This document shows, one piece after another, positions 1 through 6,529 of a stretch of DNA of 15,335 bases (the stretch's first letter is position 1; the number at the start of each line of letters is the position of its first letter). Below the pieces are notes generated by a model. It made no database searches and was not told the DNA's origin. It saw only the letters and a program-made list of their open reading frames with translations. Origin of the DNA: Desulfobacterales bacterium (GTDB lineage: Bacteria > Desulfobacterota > Desulfobacteria > Desulfobacterales > UBA11574); contig JAQYVG010000050.1 in the NCBI GenBank assembly GCA_030145595.1, positions 1 to 15,335 of the forward strand. The letters run 5' to 3'. Made by a program: the position numbers and the translations under genes.

Positions 1-278
1 GCTACCTCCTGCCAAAACTTTCTGTTCTTGTCGAAGGACCGTATCTGGACACGACCCTCCAAGATTCCCATGCGGACTCTGTGGAAGCCGGCGGAGCTAA
101 AATAGGCGACATTGGAATTGCAATGACATTACTGCGGCCTTCTGGTAAGATAAAGATCAAAGACGAAATCTTTGATGTGGTCACGGAAGGAGAATTCATA
201 AAAAAGGGGACCCCTGTGAAAATTCTAGAAATTAAGGGGAACCGGATCATAGTATCAAGGAAACCTGGAGATGAATGA
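1..278 (+). CDS. NfeD-family protein, C-terminal part (5' end outside window)
   Basis: An open frame enters from the left edge (codons begin at base 3) and stops with TGA at 276-278, giving about 91 residues. After a short LPK-containing stretch it carries the C-terminal NfeD OB-fold signature: G-x-A-M-T-x-L-R-P-S-G-K-I, then D-V-V-T-E-G-E-F-I-x-K-G and G-N-R-I-I-V. In the family this domain follows a membrane region, and in the long form also a ClpP-like serine protease domain that cleaves stomatin/flotillin partners. Whether this copy is the long form cannot be seen, because the N-terminus lies outside the window. The stop overlaps the start of the next NfeD gene by 8 bp, so the two are translationally coupled. 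A GTG at 81 could be misread as a start, but the frame is open through it and the family domain begins upstream. Confidence 0.85.
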   Translation, partial: YLLPKLSVLVEGPYLDTTLQDSHADSVEAGGAKIGDIGIAMTLLRPSGKIKIKDEIFDVVTEGEFIKKGTPVKILEIKGNRIIVSRKPGDE

Positions 279-756
279 TAGTTTGTTTCTTCCAATCATT
301 CTGCAACTTGTCGGTGTAGTGGTTATCATTGCAGAAATTATTATTCCGTCAGGCGGCATCCTTTCAATCGCAGCACTCGGTGTTTTTGGATATTCACTTT
401 TTATTGTTTTTAACGAAATATCAATGACTATCGGTTTTTCCTTCGTAGCTGCGGATCTTATCCTTATCCCTGTTCTCGTCATCGTAGGATTGAAACTGCT
501 GGCCAGATCGCCGGCTACACTTCGCAAAACACTATCCCGGAAAGAGGGTGTTTCCTCCCAATCTTCCGAGCTGGAAAGCTATGTTGGTATGCAGGGAAAT
601 GCGGTCACGGACCTTCGTCCTGCGGGAATAGCGGTTATCAACAGCAAAAGAGTTGATGTGGTCACCCGTGGAGAATATCTAGACAAAGACTCTGCAATTA
701 TTATCACCGCAGTGACCGGGAATCAGATTATTGTACGAAAAAAAGACGAACCATAA
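271..756 (+). CDS. NfeD-like membrane protein (short form)
   Basis: This 161-residue protein has hydrophobic segments at about residues 8-25, 29-47 and 52-77, then a linker and a C-terminal OB-fold at about 103-158. The OB-fold repeats the NfeD signature: V-G-M-Q-G-N-A-V-T-D-L-R-P-A-G, D-V-V-T-R-G-E-Y, and G-N-Q-I-I-V-R. It matches the short NfeD class (no protease domain) that partners flotillin-like proteins in membrane microdomains. The ATG at 271 overlaps the end of the preceding NfeD frame (ATGAATGA). The floA gene follows 14 bp downstream. Two adjacent NfeD genes before floA is a recognised arrangement: a protease-type NfeD plus a short NfeD. Family assignment is firm from the OB-fold motif, but the biochemical role is inferred from relatives. 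Confidence 0.88.
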   Translation: MNDSLFLPIILQLVGVVVIIAEIIIPSGGILSIAALGVFGYSLFIVFNEISMTIGFSFVAADLILIPVLVIVGLKLLARSPATLRKTLSRKEGVSSQSSELESYVGMQGNAVTDLRPAGIAVINSKRVDVVTRGEYLDKDSAIIITAVTGNQIIVRKKDEP

Positions 757-770
757 AGAGAGGGGCTATC

Positions 771-1739
771 ATGTTTACCAACATCGTTCTTATCATTATT
801 GGAATTGCGATTCTTGTCCTGCTTTATTTTGTGGGTTCTGCCATATCACTGTGGGTACAGGCTTTGGTTTCGGGTGCACGTGTGGATTTGATTGCCATCG
901 TGTTTATGCGTTTTCGAAAGGTCCCACCCAATATGATTGTTAACGGCAAGATTATGGCTGTTAAGGCTGGGCTTGACACCTCAACCAATGCTCTGGAGGC
1001 TCATTTTTTAGCAGGCGGTGATGTTATGCGCGTTATTCAGGCACTTATTGCGGCGGACAAGGCAAATATCGACCTGGAATTCAACCGAGCCGCGGCCATC
1101 GATCTTGCCGGAAGGAATGTGCTGGAGGCCGTTCAGATGAGTGTGAATCCAAAGGTGATTGAAACACCTCTGGTGGCGGCCATGGCCAAGGACGGCATTC
1201 AGCTGAAGGCTCTCGCACGGGTAACCGTCAGAGCAAATCTCGATCGACTGGTAGGCGGTGCCGGCGAAGAGACCATCTTGGCCCGGGTGGGTGAAGGGAT
1301 CGTAACGACTATTGGTTCAGCAAATACCCATAAGATGGTCCTTGAAAATCCGGACATGATCTCAAAACGGGTACTGGAAAAGGGGCTGGATGCCGGATCC
1401 GCATACGAAATTCTTTCCATCGACATCGCGGATGTTGATGTGGGCAAGAACATCGGTGCAGAGCTTGAAACAGACCGGGCCGAGGCGGATAAGAAAATAG
1501 CTCAGGCCAAGGCGGAAGAACGACGGGCTATGGCCTATGCCGTTGAACAGGAAATGAAAGCCAGGGTCGAAGAGATGCGCGCAAAGGTTGTTGAGGCGGA
1601 GGCACAGGTTCCGCTGGCAATGGCCGAGGCCTTTAGAAAAGGGAACTTAGGCGTGATGGATTATTATCGGATGAAGAATATTGAGGCCGACACCCAGATG
1701 CGGGACACCATCGGTTCACCTGAAGATAAAAAGGTTTAA
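771..1739 (+). CDS. floA: Flotillin-like protein FloA
   Basis: The 322-residue product matches the FloA (YqfA/UPF0365) family almost end to end; family members are about 320-335 residues. A single N-terminal membrane hairpin (about 4-30) is followed by the SPFH core and then a highly conserved charged helix. The helix contains G-K-N-I-G-A-E-L, A-E-A-D-K-K-I-A-Q-A-K-A-E-E-R-R-A-M and R-A-K-V-V-E-A-E-A-Q-V-P-L-A-M-A-E-A, ending with G-V-M-D-Y-Y. Family knowledge: FloA oligomerises at the inner membrane and scaffolds ordered lipid domains that affect fluidity, secretion and signalling complexes. The start ATG at 771 has a strong ribosome site, AGAGAGGGG, about 5-6 bases upstream. It is third in the NfeD-NfeD-FloA operon and is followed after only 3 bp by a small membrane protein gene. 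Confidence 0.96.
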   Translation: MFTNIVLIIIGIAILVLLYFVGSAISLWVQALVSGARVDLIAIVFMRFRKVPPNMIVNGKIMAVKAGLDTSTNALEAHFLAGGDVMRVIQALIAADKANIDLEFNRAAAIDLAGRNVLEAVQMSVNPKVIETPLVAAMAKDGIQLKALARVTVRANLDRLVGGAGEETILARVGEGIVTTIGSANTHKMVLENPDMISKRVLEKGLDAGSAYEILSIDIADVDVGKNIGAELETDRAEADKKIAQAKAEERRAMAYAVEQEMKARVEEMRAKVVEAEAQVPLAMAEAFRKGNLGVMDYYRMKNIEADTQMRDTIGSPEDKKV

Positions 1740-1742
1740 GAA

Positions 1743-2255
1743 ATGAAATTCGAACATCTTATATGGATCATCATCTTTCTGGTTTATGTTGTGTCGGCCA
1801 TTATTAAAAAAGTGCGTGCCGCTTCAAAAACCAGCGAGAAAGGGATCGCCAAAAGACTTCCTGCGTGGAAAGAGAAGTTCAACAAGTTTATGTCTCAGGT
1901 TAAACAGCAGATAGAGGCCGGTAAACAAGAAGATTTAAAAACGGAAACCGGCTGGGAAAGATTTTTGCCACGCGAAGACGATGAACCGGAACTTGCCATG
2001 GAAGACGTTACGTTCGAGGACCTGGAACCGATACGCAAAAAGACACCTCCTGAAAGAGTGATGCGGGTTCCGGGAAAAACACCCTCTCCGAAAATAAAAC
2101 CGGCCCCGGTGAAAGTGGTTGCGGAAAGCATAGAACCGGCCGTTTCCGAAAAAGAGATTCGGCCTAAAGGTTTAGCGTATGGGATGCAGGATCTTAGAAA
2201 GGCGGTCATATGGTCGGAGATACTGGCTCCGCCGCTGGCGCTGAGAGACGAATAA
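1743..2255 (+). CDS. Small membrane-anchored protein of unknown function in the floA operon
   Basis: This 170-residue protein has one N-terminal transmembrane segment (about residues 6-21) and then a lysine-rich cytoplasmic stretch. A long low-complexity acidic and proline/lysine-rich region follows (about 75-145), probably disordered. The C-terminus is distinctive: a short D-L-R-K-A-V-I-W-S-E-I-L segment followed by A-P-P-L-A-L-R-D-E. I recall similar C-terminal L-R-x-A-V-I-x-S-E-I-L tails in small membrane proteins of unrelated bacteria, but I cannot name a family. The start is 3 bp after the floA stop, so co-transcription with floA is very likely. The ribosome site (AAAGG in the floA tail) is modest, consistent with coupling. 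A role with flotillin domains is an inference from position only. Confidence 0.8.
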   Translation: MKFEHLIWIIIFLVYVVSAIIKKVRAASKTSEKGIAKRLPAWKEKFNKFMSQVKQQIEAGKQEDLKTETGWERFLPREDDEPELAMEDVTFEDLEPIRKKTPPERVMRVPGKTPSPKIKPAPVKVVAESIEPAVSEKEIRPKGLAYGMQDLRKAVIWSEILAPPLALRDE

Positions 2256-2325
2256 CTTGAAGAGCACACCATAGCGCTTGTGAAAAATATATTCCTATTG
2301 AACAAAACGTAACCAACGCTCCGGC

Positions 2326-2340
2326 TATTGCATTGCAATA
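2326..2340. repeat. 15-bp perfect palindrome
   Basis: The sequence TATTGCATTGCAATA has 7-bp arms around a single central base. It lies 71 bp after the stop of the small floA-operon protein and just 7 bp before the larger hairpin at 2348. It could be a protein-binding operator or part of a 3' structure. There is no T-tract, so it is not a standard terminator. Confidence 0.55.
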
Positions 2341-2347
2341 AGGGTTT

Positions 2348-2406
2348 GCTGTCGGCCCGTTTTTACTGATGTACGGGGCAACCGGTAAACGGGCAAATCC
2401 GACAGC
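2348..2406. other. Long bulged hairpin, possible structured RNA or transposon-end remnant
   Basis: Two stacked complementary blocks are visible. The outer arms are GCTGTCGG (2348-2355) with CCGACAGC (2399-2406). Directly inside, CCCGTTT (2356-2362) pairs with AAACGGG (2387-2393). The 3' side has a 5-base bulge (CAAAT), and the loop is about 24 bases containing an ACCGGT palindrome. Fifteen exact pairs in this register are far more than neutral sequence would be expected to give. There is no downstream T-run for intrinsic termination. I do not recognise a known riboswitch or an integron attC core. It may be a 3' stability element of the floA-operon transcript or an independent small RNA. Confidence 0.6.
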
Positions 2407-2523
2407 GGTATAGATCCGGGTGCGAAATCTTCAATCCAAAACCTGTATTATCTGCAATCTAAACGTAATCGGTTAAAATATGTGATATGGTCAAAAAGCA
2501 GAAAAGTGGCCGGCGGTGATACG

Positions 2524-2622
2524 TAATGGAAAGCACACGAATCGGACCTGTTTCAATTCTTGGGATAATTCTAACATACCGCAATCCGAATGGGCAATAT
2601 TCAAACTGCAACATACGGCTAT
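2524..2622. repeat. ~100-bp dispersed direct repeat, copy A
   Basis: This block matches 4076-4175 in the same orientation at roughly 80-85% by eye. Shared cores include GAATCGGACCTGTTTCAA, CTTGGGAT, TCTAACATA and ATATTCAAACTGCAACATA. The copies lie 1552 bp apart and flank the presenilin-like gene. An ATG at 2526 opens a 32-codon frame in this copy, but copy B has a stop inside the same frame, so I do not call a gene. Weaker similarity may extend further left. Confidence 0.8.
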
Positions 2623-2885
2623 GAACTTACAGTGTTCTGGCTGATTTGCACTTTTTAAGGTTTTGGCAAGTATGCTTCAAAATCAAATGGCCCTGGCTGC
2701 AGATGCATGCCATATAGTACAATATGTTGAAATAACTTCGATAATGTGATGCTATTATCATATCTACTGCGTTTCCCCTCCTCATTATATATTTTAAATC
2801 GCGTGAATTAACTTAATGCGGCGTAATGCTGTTCCGGCAGGTATTTTCAATCTTCATTTTTATTTATAAATTATTGGCCATATGG

Positions 2886-2947
2886 TCCCATGGTTCTTAC
2901 TTCACATACAATAGCTACCTCCTTTCTATTGAAAATGGAACATGGGA
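2886..2947. other. Nested hairpin 3' of the presenilin-like gene
   Basis: The outer arms TCCCATGGTTC (2886-2896) and GAACATGGGA (2938-2947) pair with a one-base bulge. Inside, CAATAG (2909-2914) pairs with CTATTG (2926-2931). It lies 13 bp beyond the stop of the minus-strand gene, so it may form at the 3' end of that transcript. On the minus strand the inner loop reads AAAGGAGGTAG, a near-perfect Shine-Dalgarno, but the only ATG nearby is followed immediately by TGA. There is no U-tract typical of an intrinsic terminator. Confidence 0.45.
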
Positions 2948-2960
2948 GACTCCAGGCTCC

Positions 2961-3905
2961 TCAGAGGCCGAATAATCTCAGAAATAAGGTAGCAGCGGCC
3001 AGGATACCTGCTACAATTGTGGCTCCTATCAGCGCCTCTCTTTTTTCCCGTGGATCCACAATCCGAATGCGGTCATAATGGGCGGCTATGAATAAAACGG
3101 CCATTACGGGGAGCACAGGTAGGCCTGTTCCTATAAGCGTTGCCAGAGCTATGGAAGCAAGAAAAGAAATGATTAAAACAAATAGTGTCCTTTTCGTGGG
3201 AAGGTTGAACCGTTGTGAAAGATCAAGATACATTACGGAGAAAAGAAAGTCTGCAGCTCCGATCAGCGGCTGGATGCCTTGCCCGGAAACGGGAAAGTTT
3301 ACCAGAACATAGTTTGTAGCCACCCTGCTGGCAGCGATCTGCTTGGTTACTCCGGCAAAAACAGACCAGCAGTCGGCAATACCTGCAATAACGGAAAGCG
3401 GGATAAGATATGACGTTTTATTTATTCTGCCGCTGACCAGCAAACCGCCAGAAAGAGCAATCCCCAGAAGAGATAAATTAATGGCAGCCAAATAATGTAA
3501 CAACGGATCGTTTTCTGAATTAACTCTTTCTTCTGTTTCCGGGGTTGAAATGGATTCAACATCCGGTTGTTCAGTCTGGAAAGAAATAATGGAACGATTC
3601 AAGGCAACATCCGCTGCAACACAAATTATCAATAGACACGGAAGAATCAGCCCTGCAAATTTTCTTTGAACCAAGAAGGCCAAAACTCCAATGGTTACAA
3701 GTGAACACATCACGGCCGATAGTATGAGTGCCACTGAAGGTCCCCAGGAATAATTGGCAAAGGAAACCTGTCTGCCAATATAAAAAAAACCGTAATAAAG
3801 TCCGAGCCAAACAAAAACTGCCATTAATGCTTTAATGACTTTGTATGAACCTTCTAAACCACCGTCTTTATAAAAAGATGGCATGTTAGCATGCGATGTA
3901 TTCAC
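2961..3905 (-). CDS. Presenilin/signal-peptide-peptidase-like intramembrane aspartyl protease (putative)
   Basis: This 314-residue polytopic protein has about nine hydrophobic segments: near 22-43, 55-79, 82-103, 135-157, 165-187, 211-228, 239-258, 262-276 and 291-312. Three signatures occur in presenilin order. An aspartate (D178) sits in A-D-C-W-S-V-F, like the presenilin helix-6 D-x-x-A-V. A second aspartate (D219) sits in I-G-A-A-D-F-L-F-S-V, like G-L-G-D-F-I-F-Y-S-V. G-L-P-V-L-P-V (261-267) resembles the A-L-P-A-L-P motif. The two aspartates would form the membrane active site. Oddities are GxAD replacing GxGD, a loop of only 40 residues between the aspartates, and a hydrophobic helix after the PVLP segment. 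The start is GTG at 3905, behind AGGGG; a nearer upstream ATG runs into a stop. Function is inferred from motifs; the substrate is unknown. It could be an inactive relative. Confidence 0.65.
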   Translation of the reverse strand: MNTSHANMPSFYKDGGLEGSYKVIKALMAVFVWLGLYYGFFYIGRQVSFANYSWGPSVALILSAVMCSLVTIGVLAFLVQRKFAGLILPCLLIICVAADVALNRSIISFQTEQPDVESISTPETEERVNSENDPLLHYLAAINLSLLGIALSGGLLVSGRINKTSYLIPLSVIAGIADCWSVFAGVTKQIAASRVATNYVLVNFPVSGQGIQPLIGAADFLFSVMYLDLSQRFNLPTKRTLFVLIISFLASIALATLIGTGLPVLPVMAVLFIAAHYDRIRIVDPREKREALIGATIVAGILAAATLFLRLFGL

Positions 3906-4075
3906 AGTTTCATCCCCTAATCTATGGCAACCTCAATTCCCTTAACCAATCCGATAATTTAAGTCAAGATCACCAAACTATAGTGGCGATAAATGCTTCG
4001 ATCACCGGATCATTACCATTTAAATATTCTGTTTCTGTATGATGATATCTTCAAAAGGAACGAATTTCAGGTCAG

Positions 4076-4175
4076 TAAGGGAAAGCACGCGAATCGGACC
4101 TGTTTCAACTCTTGGGATCACTCTAACATATCAAAGCCCACATGGTTAATATTCAAACTGCAACATAGCGGCTAT
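4076..4175. repeat. ~100-bp dispersed direct repeat, copy B
   Basis: This is the second copy of the block at 2524-2622, in the same orientation. It lies between the 3' end of the metallopeptidase gene (stop at 4192) and the 5' region of the presenilin-like gene (start at 3905). It could therefore contribute to that gene's leader or promoter on the minus strand. About five of the eleven base differences in the aligned first half are third-position in one frame, but a TAA interrupts the frame here. Confidence 0.8.
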
Positions 4176-4191
4176 CAGTGCTCGCACCAAA

Positions 4192-5238
4192 TTACTGAAG
4201 ATAGGCGCGTCGGTCTGCTTTGGATTTTTGGGCCAGATCCTTACATTGGCTGTAGAATAGCTGGAGGTCATTGCCGCTGGTTTGCAGAAGTTTTAAAAAT
4301 GCCGGTACCAGATCATAATAAACGGATACTGTTATCAACTGAGCATTGTTTAATTTATGATCAAACCATGAATCATAGTCTGAATATCCGCCCCACTGCA
4401 TTTTAAGCAGTTCGTATTCATCTTTTAACTCTTCGAATAGTAGTGTTTTGTTAGTTCTTTTTTGCAGCACTGGTAAATCTTTAGAGTAGAGTGTTTCAAG
4501 CCGGCGGCGATATTGCATAATCAGCTCGACAAACTGCCGGCTGCGCTGATAGTTTGCCTTGTAATCGTTATAGGCCGCCGGATTTTCCTCGGCGGCCAGC
4601 CAGCGACGCAGACCCTCCTGTTCAACTGCTGTAGCAAAACTTTCATTAAAGGTGGAGTCGTCTTTTACATATACTACCTGGTGCGCCAGTTCGTGGAAAA
4701 TGAGCGCTGCCAGACTGGCATCGGACTGATAAATAAACGTACTGTAAACCGGATCGTTGAACCAGCCCAGGGTGGAATAGGCCGCAACACCGCCCACATA
4801 AACGTCCAAGCCCTCTTGTTGCAATTTGCCGGCATAAAGACGCGCATTCTTTTCTGAAAAATAACCACGGTATGCTGTACAGCCTGCAACCGGGTAGCAC
4901 CAGGTTTTAGGCTCAAAAGAGAATTCCGGCGTGGCATAAACGTTCCAGAGAACGTAGGGCTGCTCAAGCTCAACAAAACTGAGATAATGGTCGTCTGCCG
5001 GCAGGTGGAGCTTGCTTTTGGCAAATTCCCGCAGCTCTAAAATCAAGCTGAGTTTCTGTTTTAGTTTTGGGGGTGTCTGCGGATCGTCCAGATAGCTGTT
5101 GATAGGCTTGCGTTTGTTTAAAATGCCGACCTGGCCGGATATTGCCTGGGCATAATGCCGCAGCGACTCGCAGCCTGTTAATTCTGCCAGCAACACTATG
5201 CATAAAACAGTTTGTATTTTAATAGATTTTAGCAACAT
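4192..5238 (-). CDS. Predicted aminopeptidase lipoprotein (HELAH zinc metallopeptidase, PF10023-type)
   Basis: The 348-residue product begins with a lipoprotein signal: a hydrophobic core at about 9-20 and lipobox L-T-G-C with the acylated cysteine at C23. The body matches the uncharacterised bacterial family annotated as predicted aminopeptidase. It has a conserved Y-P-V-A-G-C segment (115-120), G-Y-F-S (125-128), G-G-V-A-A-Y-S-T-L-G-W-F and D-P (149-163), and the zinc motif H-E-L-A-H at 182-186. N-E-S-F-A (198-202) follows, where E199 or E206 is the likely third zinc ligand. Expected location is the periplasmic face of a membrane. The true substrate of this family is not established. ATG at 5238 is supported by the signal peptide, although no strong ribosome site is visible. 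It appears to be a single-gene unit, with repeat-containing gaps on both sides. Confidence 0.85.
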   Translation of the reverse strand: MLLKSIKIQTVLCIVLLAELTGCESLRHYAQAISGQVGILNKRKPINSYLDDPQTPPKLKQKLSLILELREFAKSKLHLPADDHYLSFVELEQPYVLWNVYATPEFSFEPKTWCYPVAGCTAYRGYFSEKNARLYAGKLQQEGLDVYVGGVAAYSTLGWFNDPVYSTFIYQSDASLAALIFHELAHQVVYVKDDSTFNESFATAVEQEGLRRWLAAEENPAAYNDYKANYQRSRQFVELIMQYRRRLETLYSKDLPVLQKRTNKTLLFEELKDEYELLKMQWGGYSDYDSWFDHKLNNAQLITVSVYYDLVPAFLKLLQTSGNDLQLFYSQCKDLAQKSKADRRAYLQ

Positions 5239-5258
5239 AAAATATTCAACAAAAAATA

Positions 5259-5327
5259 ATCACGAAAACACGAAATTTTATTATTTATTTCTTTCTGGTG
5301 TTTTCTTGCTTTCGTGCTTTTGTGATA
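5259..5327. repeat. 8-bp-period inverted repeat array (CACGAAAA / TGCTTTCG type)
   Basis: On the left, CACGAAAA and CACGAAAT are adjacent octamers (5261-5276). On the right, TGTTTTCT, TGCTTTCG and TGCTTTTG are three octamers in a row (5299-5322). The two sides form an inverted repeat: ATCACGAAAACACGAAA (5259-5275) pairs with TTTCGTGCTTTTGTGAT (5311-5327) with two mismatches, both G-U compatible in one strand. It fills the gap between two minus-strand lipoprotein genes. A bidirectional stability or terminator role is possible, but no function is shown. Confidence 0.7.
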
Positions 5328-5359
5328 AATGAAATCTAGTCGGTCCCGAATTTTGTAAG

Positions 5360-6322
5360 TTATGGCAATAGATGATTCGTTATGGCAATGCGCATCTCTT
5401 GCCACATATCTTTGCCGACCGACGGCTCATCAATAATAAGATGCCGCATCTTTTCCTCAACGCCGGTTTTTCCCTTTTGGACGTGGTGAAATTTCCATTG
5501 ATCCAGCTGTTCGTTTTTAACCAGGCGTTTTAAGCCCCCATAAGAAATCAACTCATCCTGGGGGTCAATAAAAATAAGCGTGGGGACGTTTATTGCGGGG
5601 TTTACATTTTTATTAAAGTGTTTCACGGCCTCAAACACGGAGTTATAGGCTGCCATGGGGGTTCCGTTGTTTGCACGATAATCAGCCATAGTAAAACTGG
5701 GAATCACAAGCCTCGGAAACAGTGACAGCAGTTTGGCGGTATAATTGATGGCATGCATGCTTAGTGCCGGGGCCAAAAGTACCATCCTGTCAAAATAAAC
5801 ATCAGGATAAGACGCAAACAGGTCAACACCCATTAACCCGCCTAATGAGAATCCGATAAAAAATAAAGGGAGTTTTTTTTGCGCGCTCCTTTCTCGAATG
5901 ATATGATATGCCCGATAGGTTTCATCGATCCATACCTGATAAGATACGGTTTTAAAAGCTTCGAGCCTCGCTTTGGCACTTTCAATATGAGTCTTGCTGG
6001 TGTAGTTTCGTCCGTGCCCGCGCAACGATAGATTTAAAACATCAATGCCGGAATCCGTGAGCAGAGTAATAATAGATTCCATTTTATCAGGCCGCAAATT
6101 AAGCCCATGCACTACCAGGGCCACAGCTCTTATTTTTCCCGGATTTGCAGCTTGATACCAGCGCATGGATTGATCGACATCCGATATAATCTGAGTGGCG
6201 TCGCGGGGATGCTTTGTTGGTATATGCGACCGGTTTTGCCGATCTGCGCGGCAACTGAATACCAAAATACAGAAAACCACAATGAAACCGGATATTATTA
6301 ATAGATGCAGTTTTACATTCAT
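5360..6322 (-). CDS. Alpha/beta hydrolase lipoprotein (serine hydrolase, Hydrolase_4-like)
   Basis: This 320-residue protein starts with a lipoprotein signal (hydrophobic 6-22, lipobox V-F-S-C, lipidated C24), so it is probably membrane-tethered outside the cytoplasm. The hydrolase fold is marked by V-V-H-G-L (70-74, oxyanion loop), R-G-H-G (101-104), and the nucleophile elbow G-F-S-L-G-G with S159. The likely acid is D256 in D-P-Q-D-E, and the likely base is H294 in M-R-H-L-I. The R-G-H-G motif and overall plan resemble monoacylglycerol-lipase and lysophospholipase-like enzymes, but the substrate cannot be told from sequence. The helical cap (about 170-240) has no recognisable specificity motif. 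ATG at 6322 is the natural start because the signal peptide begins there; the ribosome site is weak. Gaps of 121 and 207 bp on either side suggest a separate transcript. Confidence 0.85.
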   Translation of the reverse strand: MNVKLHLLIISGFIVVFCILVFSCRADRQNRSHIPTKHPRDATQIISDVDQSMRWYQAANPGKIRAVALVVHGLNLRPDKMESIITLLTDSGIDVLNLSLRGHGRNYTSKTHIESAKARLEAFKTVSYQVWIDETYRAYHIIRERSAQKKLPLFFIGFSLGGLMGVDLFASYPDVYFDRMVLLAPALSMHAINYTAKLLSLFPRLVIPSFTMADYRANNGTPMAAYNSVFEAVKHFNKNVNPAINVPTLIFIDPQDELISYGGLKRLVKNEQLDQWKFHHVQKGKTGVEEKMRHLIIDEPSVGKDMWQEMRIAITNHLLP

Positions 6323-6387
6323 GAATATCGCAAAAGGTATATTAGTCCCTTAATCGTAAAACTTGTGCATTGTGTGGCCTTTATTCT

Positions 6388-6460
6388 TTGCCACCAAGAC
6401 ACCAAGGCTCGAAGCAATAATAATAAATATATCCTTTGTGTCTTTGTGCCTTTGTGGCAA
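6388..6460. repeat. 8-bp-period inverted repeat array (CTTTGTGN type)
   Basis: Three exact-phase octamers, CTTTGTGT, CTTTGTGC and CTTTGTGG, occupy 6434-6457. The opposite arm has GCCACCAA, GACACCAA and GGCTCGAA at 6390-6413. TTGCCAC (6388-6394) pairs with GTGGCAA (6454-6460), and about 16 of 19 outer positions are complementary. It lies in the gap between the class V PLP enzyme and the alpha/beta hydrolase. It is the same structural type as the element at 5259 but differs in unit sequence. Confidence 0.7.
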
Positions 6461-6529
6461 TTATTTTTTTGGCTCCGGCCTGTCTCGCTTGCGGGGCTTG
6501 TCCGTGCTTGCACAGTTACGATTCTTTCC

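Larger units (their letters stand above)
2256..2960. other. 705-bp gene-free region between convergent genes
   Basis: No convincing gene lies between the floA-operon end and the 3' end of the minus-strand membrane protease. It holds, in order, a 15-bp perfect palindrome, a bulged long hairpin, copy A of a ~100-bp direct repeat, an AT-rich stretch at about 2740-2880, and a nested hairpin at 2886-2947. Open frames here are short and lack family resemblance. For convergent genes this gap is unusually long, which suggests decayed or repeat-derived DNA or an undetected non-coding RNA. Confidence 0.6.

Noticed and set aside
2348..2406. Known riboswitch or integron attC site
   Set aside because: It lacks the conserved loop sequences of riboswitch classes I know and the RYYYAAC/GTTRRRY cores of attC; no integrase is nearby.
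2526..2624. 32-codon open frame with ATG inside repeat copy A
   Set aside because: Copy B has an in-frame stop, there is no ribosome site, and I recognise no family; it is treated as part of the repeat.
2886..2947. Hidden gene starting from the AAAGGAGGTAG site on the minus strand
   Set aside because: The ATG at suitable distance is followed at once by TGA, and later ATGs give only peptides of about 6-14 residues.
1..3905. Joint membrane-proteolysis system of NfeD/FloA with the presenilin-like protein
   Set aside because: The genes are on opposite strands, separated by 705 bp and a repeat, with no shared operon or motif evidence; proximity alone is too weak.
3993..4406. 137-codon plus-strand frame across repeat copy B and the 3' end of the metallopeptidase
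   Set aside because: It overlaps antisense to the well-supported HELAH gene and its sequence has no domain-like character.
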